From: an uncultured Pseudomonadales bacterium
Lineage (GTDB): Bacteria > Pseudomonadota > Gammaproteobacteria > Pseudomonadales > Azotimanducaceae
Assembly: GCA_938036875.1 (NCBI GenBank)
Contig: CALHVX010000130.1
Coordinates: 1-36,535 of the forward strand
Length of the DNA: 36,535 bases
Direction: 5' to 3'
Under the pieces are notes generated by a model that had not been told where the DNA came from, ran no database searches, and worked only from the letters and a program-made list of their open reading frames with translations. How positions within the stretch are numbered: the stretch's first letter is position 1; each line of letters opens with the position of its first letter. This document shows, in pieces, positions 1-7,752 of this stretch. Both the position numbers and the translations under genes were made by a program.

Positions 1-1
1 T

Positions 2-1330
2 TGTTTAGCGGACGACATGGGCTTAGGTAAAACGCTACAAACCCTGGCGCTGTTACTGCATCGCGCCGCTGATGGCCCCGCGCTGGTCGTAGCACCCACG
101 TCGGTTACCGGCAACTGGGAAGCAGAGATTGCAAAGTTCGCGCCAAGCCTGCGCTGTATCCGCTACACCGGCACCATGCAAGGCCGCGCCTCATTGCTGG
201 ATGAACTGACGGATCATGATGTCTGTGTAGTCACCTACGGCTTGCTGCAAAATGACCAAGAAAAATTTGCGGCACGACAATGGCATACCATGGTTGTTGA
301 CGAGGCCCAAGCGATTAAAAATGCGGCGACCCATCGCAGCCGCGCGGTTCGCGATATGCATGCAGACTTCCGACTAGCAACCACCGGTACACCCATCGAG
401 AACAACTTGATGGATTTGCACTCGCTATTTGCTTTTCTAAACCCAGGGTTGCTCGGCAACACCTCTCAATTTCGTGATCGCTTTGCCCTACCCATAGAGC
501 GTGACAACGATCCAGACGTACGCTTTCGACTGCGCGAGCTGATCTCTCCTTTTGTCCTGCGGCGAACCAAGAGCGAAGTGCTTAAAGATTTGCCGCCACG
601 AACAGAAATCACCTTATCCGTTGAGCTATCAGAGCCTGAGGCGGCGCTGTATGAAGCGCTACGACGGCAGGCACTGCAGACCTTGGCCGGCGCGCAAGAC
701 AAAGCCAATGCAGGCCAACGGCACTTCCAGGTCTTAGCTCAACTGACCAAGCTTCGCCTAGCCTGCTGTCACCCGAAGTTAGTGCAAGAAGCGCTACCCA
801 TGGAAAGTTCAAAGCTCAACACCTTTGCTCGGACTTTGGACGAGCTGCTTGGCAACAAGCACAAAGTTTTGGTGTTTTCACAGTTTGTGACGCACTTAAA
901 GCTGTTGCGCGAGTATCTAGATGGCGCCGGCATTAGCTACCAATACTTAGACGGGCAAACCCGCGCCAACCAGCGCACCGAGCGCATTGCCAAGTTTCAG
1001 GAAGGTGAAGGCGACGTGTTCTTAATCTCGTTAAAAGCCGGTGGCACTGGTCTCAACCTCACCGCCGCCGACTACGTCATCCACATGGACCCTTGGTGGA
1101 ACCCGGCGGTAGAAGACCAGGCCTCAGACCGTGCCCACCGTATCGGCCAGACACGCCCCGTCACCATCTATCGCCTGGTGACCAAAGGCACCATCGAAGA
1201 GCAAATTGTGGACCTGCACCATCGCAAACGCGATCTTGCGGATCGTTTGCTGGAAGGCAGTGATGCTAGTGCGCGCATGGATGCCGATGCATTGCTGCAG
1301 CTACTGCAAGAACCCATGCTAGGTGGATAG
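2..1330 (+). CDS. SNF2-family DNA helicase/ATPase, C-terminal part (5' end outside window)
   Basis: ATP-dependent DNA translocase of the bacterial SNF2 group. The frame is open from base 2 and already encodes Leu-Ala-Asp-Asp before the Walker A stretch, so the true start and any N-terminal SWIM or accessory domain lie upstream of the window. Numbering from the Met at base 17, visible motifs are GLGKT (2-6), DEAQ box (about 95-98), TGTP (about 123-126), a VFSQF helicase-C entry (near 289) and the SLKAGGTGLNL / DRAHRIGQ motifs V-VI (about 341-381). The two RecA-like lobes are therefore complete from motif I onward. It ends in TAG, followed by a short GATA repeat and a GC hairpin. Family assignment is secure. 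The role (repair, or transcription recycling as in RapA-like proteins) cannot be told from this part. Confidence 0.95.
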   Translation, partial: CLADDMGLGKTLQTLALLLHRAADGPALVVAPTSVTGNWEAEIAKFAPSLRCIRYTGTMQGRASLLDELTDHDVCVVTYGLLQNDQEKFAARQWHTMVVDEAQAIKNAATHRSRAVRDMHADFRLATTGTPIENNLMDLHSLFAFLNPGLLGNTSQFRDRFALPIERDNDPDVRFRLRELISPFVLRRTKSEVLKDLPPRTEITLSVELSEPEAALYEALRRQALQTLAGAQDKANAGQRHFQVLAQLTKLRLACCHPKLVQEALPMESSKLNTFARTLDELLGNKHKVLVFSQFVTHLKLLREYLDGAGISYQYLDGQTRANQRTERIAKFQEGEGDVFLISLKAGGTGLNLTAADYVIHMDPWWNPAVEDQASDRAHRIGQTRPVTIYRLVTKGTIEEQIVDLHHRKRDLADRLLEGSDASARMDADALLQLLQEPMLGG

Positions 1331-1362
1331 ATAGATAGTTGAATAGCTAGGTGACTAGATCG

Positions 1363-1380
1363 CCCGAGCTCAAGCTCGGG
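1363..1380. terminator. GC-rich hairpin between convergent genes
   Basis: CCCGAGC, loop TCAA, GCTCGGG forms a perfect 7-bp stem between the convergent helicase (+) and SDR (-) genes. The TGA stop of the minus-strand SDR falls at the loop. Neither strand has a proper T-run after the stem (only TT on +), so it is a weak terminator candidate or an mRNA 3'-end protecting hairpin. Confidence 0.4.
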
Positions 1381-2200
1381 TTAACAACTGGTCATCACGC
1401 ATGGCATCTACCTGGTTTTGCACACCTTTAACCCAGCGTGGATGGGTTAGCATCCAGAATTTTTCTTCCGCGATAGAGTTGGCCACCAACTCACCTACCT
1501 CGTTGGGCTGCATGCCCTGTTCAAGCGCCGCCTGAATGTTGCTGGCCAACTTGCCAGCCGATGCGCCATCTGCCTTGGGCTTGCTTTTGCCGGGGCGAAA
1601 TTCAACCGAATGCCGGCTGATATTCGTATTGATCGGACCAGGGCAAAGTACCGATGCACGCACATTAGACTTCTTGGCCCGCAGTTCACGCTCGGTCGAC
1701 GCCATTAGCGCAACAACCCCGTGCTTGGCAACGTTATAGGCACCCATCATCTGGGCTGCAATCAAACCCGCCATGGATGAGGTTGCATTGATGTGACCTT
1801 CTCCTTGCGCTTCTATCAAGGGTAGAAAGACGTTAACACCATAGATCGGCCCCCACAGATCCACATCAATTATCCACTTCCAATCCGCAAGCTTCATGTT
1901 GCGCGCGCTGGTTGGAATACCAACACCGGCGTTGTTACACATCACGTGTACCGCGTTAAAGTTTGAGGTGGCTAACTCTGCCAAGGCTTCCACCTGCTCT
2001 AGCTGCGACACATCGCAAGGCATGCCCACCGCCTCAACCTTAGCCGCATCAAATTCTGCGAGCGCCTTAGCAAGCGCTTCTTTGTCTAGGTCTGCTATCA
2101 CCAGCTTCATGCCACGCGCGGCAAAGGCTCGACACATGCCAAGACCGATACCGCTGGCGCCACCGGTGACTACCGCTACCTTGCCCTTAAACTCTTGCAT
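1370..2200 (-). CDS. SDR-family NAD(P)-dependent oxidoreductase
   Basis: Classical short-chain dehydrogenase/reductase, 276 aa, cytosolic. Visible features are the cofactor motif TGGASGIG (12-19), NNAG (89-92), catalytic Ser around 142 and YNVAK (Tyr155, Lys159). It likely interconverts an alcohol and a ketone; the substrate is unknown. A GGAGG ribosome binding site lies about 8 nt before the ATG, which supports the start. It sits 54 nt downstream of another SDR on the same strand and is probably co-transcribed with it. The C-terminus is longer than in minimal SDRs, a feature of SDRs often found beside acyl-CoA or steroid degradation genes. Its TGA stop lies inside a hairpin shared with the convergent helicase gene. 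Confidence 0.93.
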   Translation of the reverse strand: MQEFKGKVAVVTGGASGIGLGMCRAFAARGMKLVIADLDKEALAKALAEFDAAKVEAVGMPCDVSQLEQVEALAELATSNFNAVHVMCNNAGVGIPTSARNMKLADWKWIIDVDLWGPIYGVNVFLPLIEAQGEGHINATSSMAGLIAAQMMGAYNVAKHGVVALMASTERELRAKKSNVRASVLCPGPINTNISRHSVEFRPGKSKPKADGASAGKLASNIQAALEQGMQPNEVGELVANSIAEEKFWMLTHPRWVKGVQNQVDAMRDDQLLTRA

Positions 2201-2254
2201 CCCGTATGCCTCCCCAGGCTAATGAATCAATATGGTTGTAAAATTAACCGCCCG

Positions 2255-3004
2255 CTAAAGTGATCGTGGCCCGGCTTTATCCCCTGGCGCACGAATAACA
2301 AAGGGTGGTTTGTCTTCCCGAACTTTGGCCCAAGTAAGGCCGGTTTCTTCAACCTGCATTAGGTCCAACACATCTCGCCCTAACTGAGCAGGCGTCATAA
2401 ACACCGCCGCCTCGCTGCGCTGTGCTTGCGGAATAATTGCCGTGTCGATACCGCCGGGACAAATGGCGTTGATACGGATGTTTCGCTCCGCCAAGGTTGG
2501 CCCCATGCTGCGCACCAAACCGGTCACCGCATGTTTACTCATGGAATATAAGGGATCGATCGCATAAGGTGTGATCCCCGCTAACGAGCAGGTCACCACA
2601 ACAGCGGCGCCGTCATTCATCTTTGGCAGCAAAGCCTGCAAACCAAAGACTACGCCATCAACGTTAACGCCCATCATGCGGCGGTAGTTTTCCAAAATCA
2701 TCGCATCGAACTGATAGTCCGCAAGCGGTGCATTGGGTGGTGCAATTTGGATACCCGCATTCAGGTGTAAATAATCAACACCACCGCTCAGGGAGTCTGC
2801 CGCAGCCTGCCAAGAATCAGGACTGGACACATCACAATGTTGGTAGGTGGCGCCAGTGGCTTGCGCTAACGCAGCTCCAGCTTCAGCCTGAATATCCAGG
2901 GCCAACACCGCTGCGCCAGCCGAGCAGGCCTGCTCGGTCACCGCCTTGCCAATGCCAGAGGCTGCCCCGGTAACCACCAAGGTTTTGCCTGTTAGTGCGC
3001 TCAT
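2255..3004 (-). CDS. SDR-family oxidoreductase
   Basis: Second short-chain dehydrogenase/reductase, 249 aa. It shows TGAASGIG (12-19), LNAG (81-84), catalytic Ser140 and YSMSK (Tyr153, Lys157). The sequence after the active site (NAICPGGIDT) is typical of the coniferyl-alcohol / 3-alpha-hydroxysteroid dehydrogenase-like SDRs, but the substrate is not determined. ATG start with a GGGGGA Shine-Dalgarno just upstream. It is the first gene of a probable two-gene SDR operon with the gene ending at 1370. A strong hairpin terminator separates it from the hydroxylase gene that precedes it on the same strand, so it should have its own promoter in the short gap after that hairpin. I could not identify a convincing one. 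Confidence 0.93.
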   Translation of the reverse strand: MSALTGKTLVVTGAASGIGKAVTEQACSAGAAVLALDIQAEAGAALAQATGATYQHCDVSSPDSWQAAADSLSGGVDYLHLNAGIQIAPPNAPLADYQFDAMILENYRRMMGVNVDGVVFGLQALLPKMNDGAAVVVTCSLAGITPYAIDPLYSMSKHAVTGLVRSMGPTLAERNIRINAICPGGIDTAIIPQAQRSEAAVFMTPAQLGRDVLDLMQVEETGLTWAKVREDKPPFVIRAPGDKAGPRSL

Positions 3005-3042
3005 GTGCTTTCCCCCATTTCTCTTGTATTCAATCCACCCCT

Positions 3043-3083
3043 AAAAGGCGCTACTTGGAGCATACCCCAAGGAGCGCCTTTTT
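3043..3083 (-). terminator. Strong hairpin terminator, near-symmetric on both strands
   Basis: AAAAGGCGC (3043-3051) pairs perfectly with GCGCCTTTT (3074-3082). Inside it CTTGG (3054-3058) pairs with CCAAG (3067-3071), giving a 9-bp plus 5-bp stem with an 8-nt loop. On the minus strand the stem ends in a T-run, right after the stop of the hydroxylase gene. The plus strand also ends in five Ts, so it could act in both directions. Confidence 0.85.
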
Positions 3084-3093
3084 ATACGGGCAG

Positions 3094-3993
3094 CTATTCT
3101 GGCAAGCCTTGTCGCAGCACGTTGGCACGGCGATCTTCCCCATCGTGGGACCAACCCGGCGCGTTCCAAAGGTAACGCCAACGATCGCCCCATTTTTTTG
3201 CTCGCGCTACATCACGCGCCAACGCCGCGTATTCGTGGGTTAAAACAACCACCGGGTTGTAGCTGGTCAAATTTGTCGTTAGACCATAAACGCAGGGGTC
3301 CTCCGGGCGTTCCGCTGCAAAAGTACCAAACCATTTGTCCCATACAATCAAAACACCAGCGTGGTTTCGGTCTAAGTAACGAACGTTCGACGCGTGATGC
3401 ACCCGATGGTGCGACGGTGTATTGAATACCGCCTCAAACCAATCCGGCAGCCGATCCACCCATTGGGTATGCACCCAAAACTGGTAGAACAAGCTTAAGC
3501 TCATCATGGTCATCAGCATCAAGGCATCAAATCCCAATAACGGCAGCCACAGCCAAAAGAGATACTTGTGCAACCGCTCACCCACCCCCTGGCGCAGCGC
3601 GGTACCAAAGTTCAAATGCTCTGAAGAGTGATGGTTAACGTGCCCCGCCCAAAACAATCGGACCTCATGATTGGCGCGATGAAAGGCGTAGTAGGTTATA
3701 TCGTCCAAGAAAAACAAGAGCACCCAGGCCCACCACTGCCGCTCGACAACATCCCGCAACGGACTGATCTCATGCAAAACGACAAAGGCACTTAAGGCTA
3801 GCGCTTTTGGCAGTATCTCAACCACACCGGTTGCCACCAACATGCTTAGAGAGGCAAAGGTATCTCGCCATTGATACTGATAGCGCTGTTGCTGCAAAGC
3901 AACCAGGGCCTCAAGCACCATAGCGAGTAGGTACAGGGGCAATGCCAGCGCAGCCAGTTGGTCGCTCAACATGTTGTTGATAGTGATGCCCAC
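3094..3993 (-). CDS. Sterol desaturase / fatty acid hydroxylase superfamily membrane protein
   Basis: Integral-membrane di-iron oxygenase of the sterol desaturase family, 299 aa. The eight-histidine signature is visible as HRANH (105-109), HVNHH (118-122) and HRVHH (196-200), with further His175 and His211 between and after. Hydrophobic segments lie near residues 12-34, 52-74, 88-102 and 145-172. Family members hydroxylate or desaturate sterols, fatty acids or alkylglycerols using O2; the substrate here is unknown. The pattern HRANHE / HVNHHSSEH resembles alkylglycerol monooxygenase-like bacterial members more than C-4 sterol oxidases. It is transcribed divergently from the MFS gene and followed by a strong terminator, so it is probably monocistronic. 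Confidence 0.92.
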   Translation of the reverse strand: MGITINNMLSDQLAALALPLYLLAMVLEALVALQQQRYQYQWRDTFASLSMLVATGVVEILPKALALSAFVVLHEISPLRDVVERQWWAWVLLFFLDDITYYAFHRANHEVRLFWAGHVNHHSSEHLNFGTALRQGVGERLHKYLFWLWLPLLGFDALMLMTMMSLSLFYQFWVHTQWVDRLPDWFEAVFNTPSHHRVHHASNVRYLDRNHAGVLIVWDKWFGTFAAERPEDPCVYGLTTNLTSYNPVVVLTHEYAALARDVARAKKWGDRWRYLWNAPGWSHDGEDRRANVLRQGLPE

Positions 3994-4092
3994 CTTAGAG
4001 TCTTAACAAGCAGTCTTTGTGTCTAACCTCATCCTATGCGAAGGTTGCTATCGCTGTCATGTCGAACAACGCTAGCTTTCATGAGGTTCTAA

Positions 4093-5391
4093 TTGTCTAC
4101 ACCCACGCCTAACGCCGCATCAACCGTCATCAGTGATCGTCAACGCAGCTATACCCTTTTTGTCTTGGTGCTAGTTTTTACCTCAAGCCATGTAGACCGC
4201 CAAATCATGGGCATCCTGGGCCAGCCCATCAAAGAATCTTTGATGATTTCCGATACCCAGCTGGGGCTCTTGTCTGGCATCGTTTTTGCCCTGTTCTACG
4301 CCACTTTAGGCATGCCCATGGCCATGTGGGCCGACCGTCATAACCGACGCAACCTCATCACCTTTTCGGTTTTCACCTGGAGCTTTATGACCGCCCTATG
4401 TGGTGCAGCCACCCAGTTCTGGCAATTGTTGTTGCTACGTATCGGCGTTGGTGTCGGCGAGGCTGGGTCTAACCCCCCTTCCCACTCCATGATCGCAGAC
4501 CTCTATCCCCCCGACCGCCGCGCCACCGCCATGGCCATCTTTGGTACCGGCATTAATTGGGGCATTCTGATCGGCTTTTTGGTCGGTGGCTGGATCAACG
4601 AATGGTACGGGTGGCGCACCGCTTTTGTCGTGGTGGGTGTTCCCGGATTGCTCATCGCAGCCTTGGTGCGCTTTACCGTGACCGAACCACCGCGAGGCCA
4701 TTCAGAGCAGCTTGAAACCGTAGAACCACCACCACCCTTTCTTGAGGTGGCCAAATTTATGTGGCACCACTCGGTGATTCGCAACATCGTGATCGGCGGC
4801 ACCCTAATTGCCTTTACCGGCTACGCGTCAGTCATTTGGGTCCCAACCTATTTGAATAGAATCCACGGCATGGGGACCGGTGAAATCGGCAGCTATCTCG
4901 CTTTGCTGATTGGGGTCGGTGGTGCATTGGGCATCTATCTTGGCGGTCGTTGCGCGGATTTCATGGCCATACGTCGAGGACCTCAATGGCTACCTTGGGT
5001 TGTTGCTATTGCCAATATCGTCAGCATTCCGTTCCTGTACTACGCCTTTGTCGCACAAACACCATCAGCCGCCCTCTGGGCCTATGCCATCCCTGCGGCT
5101 TTAGGCACGGTTTACGTGGCCCCCGGGTTTGCGCTGATTCAAAATGAAACGCCTATCCACATGCGCTCTGTTGCTGCTGCGATCAACCTTTTTGTTTTAA
5201 ATATCATTGGCTTAGGCTTAGGACCCTTCACCGTTGGTGTACTCAGCGACCTATTCGAGCCCCAGTACGGCCAAGACGGACTTCGCTACGCACTAATGGC
5301 TACCTTGGTTGTCGTTGTTTGGGGCATCCTCCACTACTACCGTGCCGGCGTTCTGCTGGGTAAATCGAGCAAATCCGTCACTCTCAACTAG
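4093..5391 (+). CDS. MFS transporter
   Basis: Major facilitator superfamily carrier, 432 aa, with about 12 hydrophobic segments and inner-membrane location. Motif A after TM2 is clear (GMPMAMWADRHNRR, 73-86), and the TM1 end has DRQIMG (35-40), a pattern typical of the Spinster-like MFS group. The start is TTG: GAGG lies 6 nt upstream at 4083-4086, and the next Met (residue 39) would remove TM1. It is divergent from the hydroxylase. It ends in TAG and is followed after 52 nt by the msh minor pilin genes on the same strand, but a different function suggests separate transcription. Substrate unknown; in similar contexts these carry organic acids or lipids. Confidence 0.92.
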   Translation: MSTPTPNAASTVISDRQRSYTLFVLVLVFTSSHVDRQIMGILGQPIKESLMISDTQLGLLSGIVFALFYATLGMPMAMWADRHNRRNLITFSVFTWSFMTALCGAATQFWQLLLLRIGVGVGEAGSNPPSHSMIADLYPPDRRATAMAIFGTGINWGILIGFLVGGWINEWYGWRTAFVVVGVPGLLIAALVRFTVTEPPRGHSEQLETVEPPPPFLEVAKFMWHHSVIRNIVIGGTLIAFTGYASVIWVPTYLNRIHGMGTGEIGSYLALLIGVGGALGIYLGGRCADFMAIRRGPQWLPWVVAIANIVSIPFLYYAFVAQTPSAALWAYAIPAALGTVYVAPGFALIQNETPIHMRSVAAAINLFVLNIIGLGLGPFTVGVLSDLFEPQYGQDGLRYALMATLVVVVWGILHYYRAGVLLGKSSKSVTLN

Positions 5392-5416
5392 GCTTAGAGT
5401 AAGACCACTGTTTCTC

Positions 5417-5439
5417 AGCGTCGGTGAACAACCGGCGCT
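5417..5439 (+). promoter_or_regulatory. Hairpin directly before the mshC start codon
   Basis: AGCGTCGGT (5417-5425), loop GAACA, ACCGGCGCT (5431-5439) forms a 9-bp stem with one G-T wobble. It ends five bases before the first candidate ATG of the pilin gene (5444), where a Shine-Dalgarno would normally be, and no good Shine-Dalgarno is present. It has no T-run, so it is a poor terminator for the MFS gene. A role in pilin mRNA processing or translation control is an inference. Confidence 0.4.
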
Positions 5440-5443
5440 ACCA

Positions 5444-5995
5444 ATGCCTATGTTCGAGCGAAAAAACAGCCGCTATTCCACACACCTCTATCTCAAACAG
5501 TTGGGCTTCACGATCGTTGAGCTAATCACCGTCGTGATTTTGCTTGGCATTTTGAGCGCAGTCGCTTTTGCACGCATGGGCTCAAGCAGCGCATTTGAAC
5601 CCGCTATGCTTATGCAGCAAATCGACGAGGAGCTGCGCCTGGCCCAGAAACTAGCCACCTCACGTCAAGATAGCCAAATCTCCTTCACTCTCAGCCTCAA
5701 CGGAGATCAATGGCAGTGCCAAACTGGCAGCAGTGTGGATGGCATCTTGCGGACCGCTCTGATCGACCGCAACAACTCCAGCATAGTGGCAACCAGCAGC
5801 ACCGAAAGCGTTGCCTTGAGTACAACCACGACACTCAGCTTGCAAATGGATGGTATCGGCAATCTAACAACCGCAACTTTAGGTGCAAACTCAGCAAGCG
5901 TTGATATGGGTATCCACTTGCTCATCGGAGGCGACAGTCAACGCAACCTTTGTATTTATCCAACCGGTTATGTGGCACATGCGGCCTGCAGCTAA
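5444..5995 (+). CDS. mshC: MSHA-type prepilin (MshC/GspH-like minor pilin)
   Basis: Type IV prepilin-like protein, about 183 aa. The class III leader ends at Gly21, followed by FTIVELITVVILLGILSA with the conserved Glu at +5 of the mature N-terminal helix. Prepilin peptidase would cut between Gly21 and Phe22. The C-terminal half has two Cys that may form a disulfide (near the QWQCQTG and NLCIY stretches). Start: ATG at 5444 (or 5450). The frame stays open further upstream into the MFS gene, but a longer start would give an implausible leader. It is the first of five overlapping genes that match the mshC-D-O-P-Q order of mannose-sensitive haemagglutinin clusters. The mshC label rests mainly on position and size. 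Confidence 0.82.
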   Translation: MPMFERKNSRYSTHLYLKQLGFTIVELITVVILLGILSAVAFARMGSSSAFEPAMLMQQIDEELRLAQKLATSRQDSQISFTLSLNGDQWQCQTGSSVDGILRTALIDRNNSSIVATSSTESVALSTTTTLSLQMDGIGNLTTATLGANSASVDMGIHLLIGGDSQRNLCIYPTGYVAHAACS

Positions 5996-6536
5996 CAACC
6001 ACTTGGGCAACGTCCACAGACCCGCCGCAGGCTTCAGCCTGGTTGAGATGGTGGTAACCATCTTGATCATCTCTATTGCAACCGTTGGCATTAGCAGCAG
6101 CTTGGCATTTGGGTTGCGGCACCAATCGGATGGTATCTGGCGCACCAAAGCCGTAGCTTTAGCCGAAGCCTACTTTGAAGAAATTTCGGCCCGCCGCTAC
6201 GACGAGAACACACCAAACGGTGGTGTCCCGGCCTGCTCACCGACAACCACCAGTTGCAGTACCAGCGCCAATTTTGATGACGGCGAGGCCCGGGGCGACT
6301 TTGATGATGTAGATGACTACAACGGCATTAGCGATATGCCGCCACAAGATGCCACCGGCGCGCCCAGAAGCGGCTACACCAACTACCGGGTTAGTGTGGA
6401 CGTTGCTTACGCAACGGCCGCGCAAGTAACGGCTCTTGGGTTGGCAGACACCACGGATGCAAAAATTATTACCATCCGGGTGACCCCACCAGGCCAGCAA
6501 GACATGACGTTTACCTTGCTGCGGAGCAACTTCTAA
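5979..6536 (+). CDS. mshD: MSHA-type minor pilin MshD
   Basis: Prepilin-like protein of about 185 aa. It has a leader ending in Gly18 followed by FSLVEMVVTILIISIATVGI with Glu at +5, the PilV/GspI-like pattern. ATG at 5979 (5970 is also in frame) overlaps the end of the preceding pilin gene by 17 bases, so the two are translationally coupled. A longer open frame upstream is only the reading shadow of mshC. Features of MshD are the early AEAYFEEISARRYDENTP segment and the late QDMTFTLLRSNF ending. The middle is rich in Asp/Gly with a Cys pair (CSPTTTSC). It would be assembled as a low-abundance pilus subunit in the inner membrane and periplasm. Confidence 0.85.
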   Translation: MRPAANNHLGNVHRPAAGFSLVEMVVTILIISIATVGISSSLAFGLRHQSDGIWRTKAVALAEAYFEEISARRYDENTPNGGVPACSPTTTSCSTSANFDDGEARGDFDDVDDYNGISDMPPQDATGAPRSGYTNYRVSVDVAYATAAQVTALGLADTTDAKIITIRVTPPGQQDMTFTLLRSNF

Positions 6537-7339
6537 TGCAGTCGGCTCAACAGCTTAACCAGAACGCGGGCTTTACTATCGTTGAGCTAATCACCGTTAT
6601 GGTCATCATGGGCATCTTGTCTGTAGGCACCGTTCGTTTTATCAGTGATGGCGCCAACGGTTTCGCAACCACTCTTGGTCGCGCCGCTATGGTTAGCGAT
6701 GCACAGCAACTGATCACCCGGCTAAGTCGCGAGGTGCGAGAAGCTCTGCCCAGCAGCATTCGCGTCTCCAGCACTGGCGATTGCCTCGAGTTGATTCCCA
6801 TTGTTGGTGCCTCGGTCTATTTAAGCGCTCCAGTCGGTAGCGCTGCAACCGGCATGCAAACCGTACCTTTAGATGGGGCTGTCGTTAGCGCTAATAGCCG
6901 AGTGGCTATAGCACCAACCAACAATCCCTATAACTTAACTACGCAAAGCAGCATCTCACCACCAGTTACTGTGGGCGCCGCTGATGTCAACAACGAGGTA
7001 ACCATCAGCTTTAGCGCAGCACATCAATTCACGCAGGCTTCAGCCCAAAATCGATTTTACTTGGTGGAGTCACCCATCAGCTATTGTCGGCAAGCGGGTG
7101 CGCTTTGGCGCTATCAAAACTACGGTTTTTTGGCCACACAACCTAACTTGGCCAGCCTTCCCAATAGCTTACCGAATCGAGCGTTGGTGGCGGAGTCCAT
7201 TGATCCACTAACGGCCATTTTTAACTTTACCGGAGCAACCTTGCAACGCAACGCAACGGTGGAGCTCAACCTACAACTGCAAAATGGTGATGACGAGCTG
7301 GCCGTAAATCATCTAGTACAACTCAGGAACCTGCCATGA
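6536..7339 (+). CDS. mshO: MSHA-type minor pilin MshO
   Basis: Prepilin-like protein, 267 aa. It has a short leader with Gly12 followed by FTIVELITVMVIMGILSVGT and Glu at +5. After the helix comes the PilW/GspJ-like segment where Arg/Glu-rich helix residues (LITRLSREVREALPSS) precede the beta domain, which is the usual MshO layout. Its ATG shares one base with the mshD stop (TAATG), so it is coupled. It ends in an ATGA overlap with mshP. The DNA coding for ATCGTTGAGCTAATCACCGT is identical to the matching helix codons of mshC, hinting at duplication or gene conversion between the two pilins. Confidence 0.88.
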   Translation: MQSAQQLNQNAGFTIVELITVMVIMGILSVGTVRFISDGANGFATTLGRAAMVSDAQQLITRLSREVREALPSSIRVSSTGDCLELIPIVGASVYLSAPVGSAATGMQTVPLDGAVVSANSRVAIAPTNNPYNLTTQSSISPPVTVGAADVNNEVTISFSAAHQFTQASAQNRFYLVESPISYCRQAGALWRYQNYGFLATQPNLASLPNSLPNRALVAESIDPLTAIFNFTGATLQRNATVELNLQLQNGDDELAVNHLVQLRNLP

Positions 7340-7752
7340 AGCGCTGTACCCCTCCAAACGGACAGCCAACCAAACAAGCTGGTATCGGTTTAATGGGCGC
7401 TGTGTTTTTCATGGTGGTGGTTGGCTTGTTAAGTGCGGCAATTACCAGCAGCGTTACCAATGGAGCAGACGCTTTTGCACAGGAGATCATCTCCCAACGC
7501 GCATTCTTCGCAGCAGAGACTGGCGCCCAGCTAGGCGTACAAGCCGCTTACCCACCACAAGGGACTGGCAGCTGCGGCAACAATAGCTTTGACTTGAACG
7601 TGATTGACCTACCCCAATGCAGCGCAACGGTATCTTGCCGTAGCAGCGTTGTTGGTGGCGTGGCTTATCACACCATCGAAAGCACCGGACGTTGCAGCGA
7701 CGGTGGTGAAATCGTCGCCGAGCGAGTCATTCTAGTGCGGGCACAGTCTTAA
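7336..7752 (+). CDS. mshP: MSHA biogenesis protein MshP (PilX-like)
   Basis: Small pilin-related protein, 138 aa, overlapping mshO by ATGA. The N-terminus carries a leader-like stretch with Gly16, then the hydrophobic helix IGLMGAVFFMVVVGLLSAAI, and lacks the +5 Glu, as in MshP and PilX/GspK-type proteins. A downstream conserved segment (QRAFFAAETGAQLGVQAAYP) contains the AAETG motif common to PilX/MshP. The rest holds four Cys residues that could form two disulfides. It probably acts at the pilus tip or in assembly initiation with MshC, D and O. Confidence 0.87.
   Translation: MKRCTPPNGQPTKQAGIGLMGAVFFMVVVGLLSAAITSSVTNGADAFAQEIISQRAFFAAETGAQLGVQAAYPPQGTGSCGNNSFDLNVIDLPQCSATVSCRSSVVGGVAYHTIESTGRCSDGGEIVAERVILVRAQS

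Noticed and set aside
5309-5443. Long start of mshC inside the MFS gene
   Set aside because: It would give a leader of more than 60 residues. ATG 5444 or 5450 gives a normal prepilin leader.
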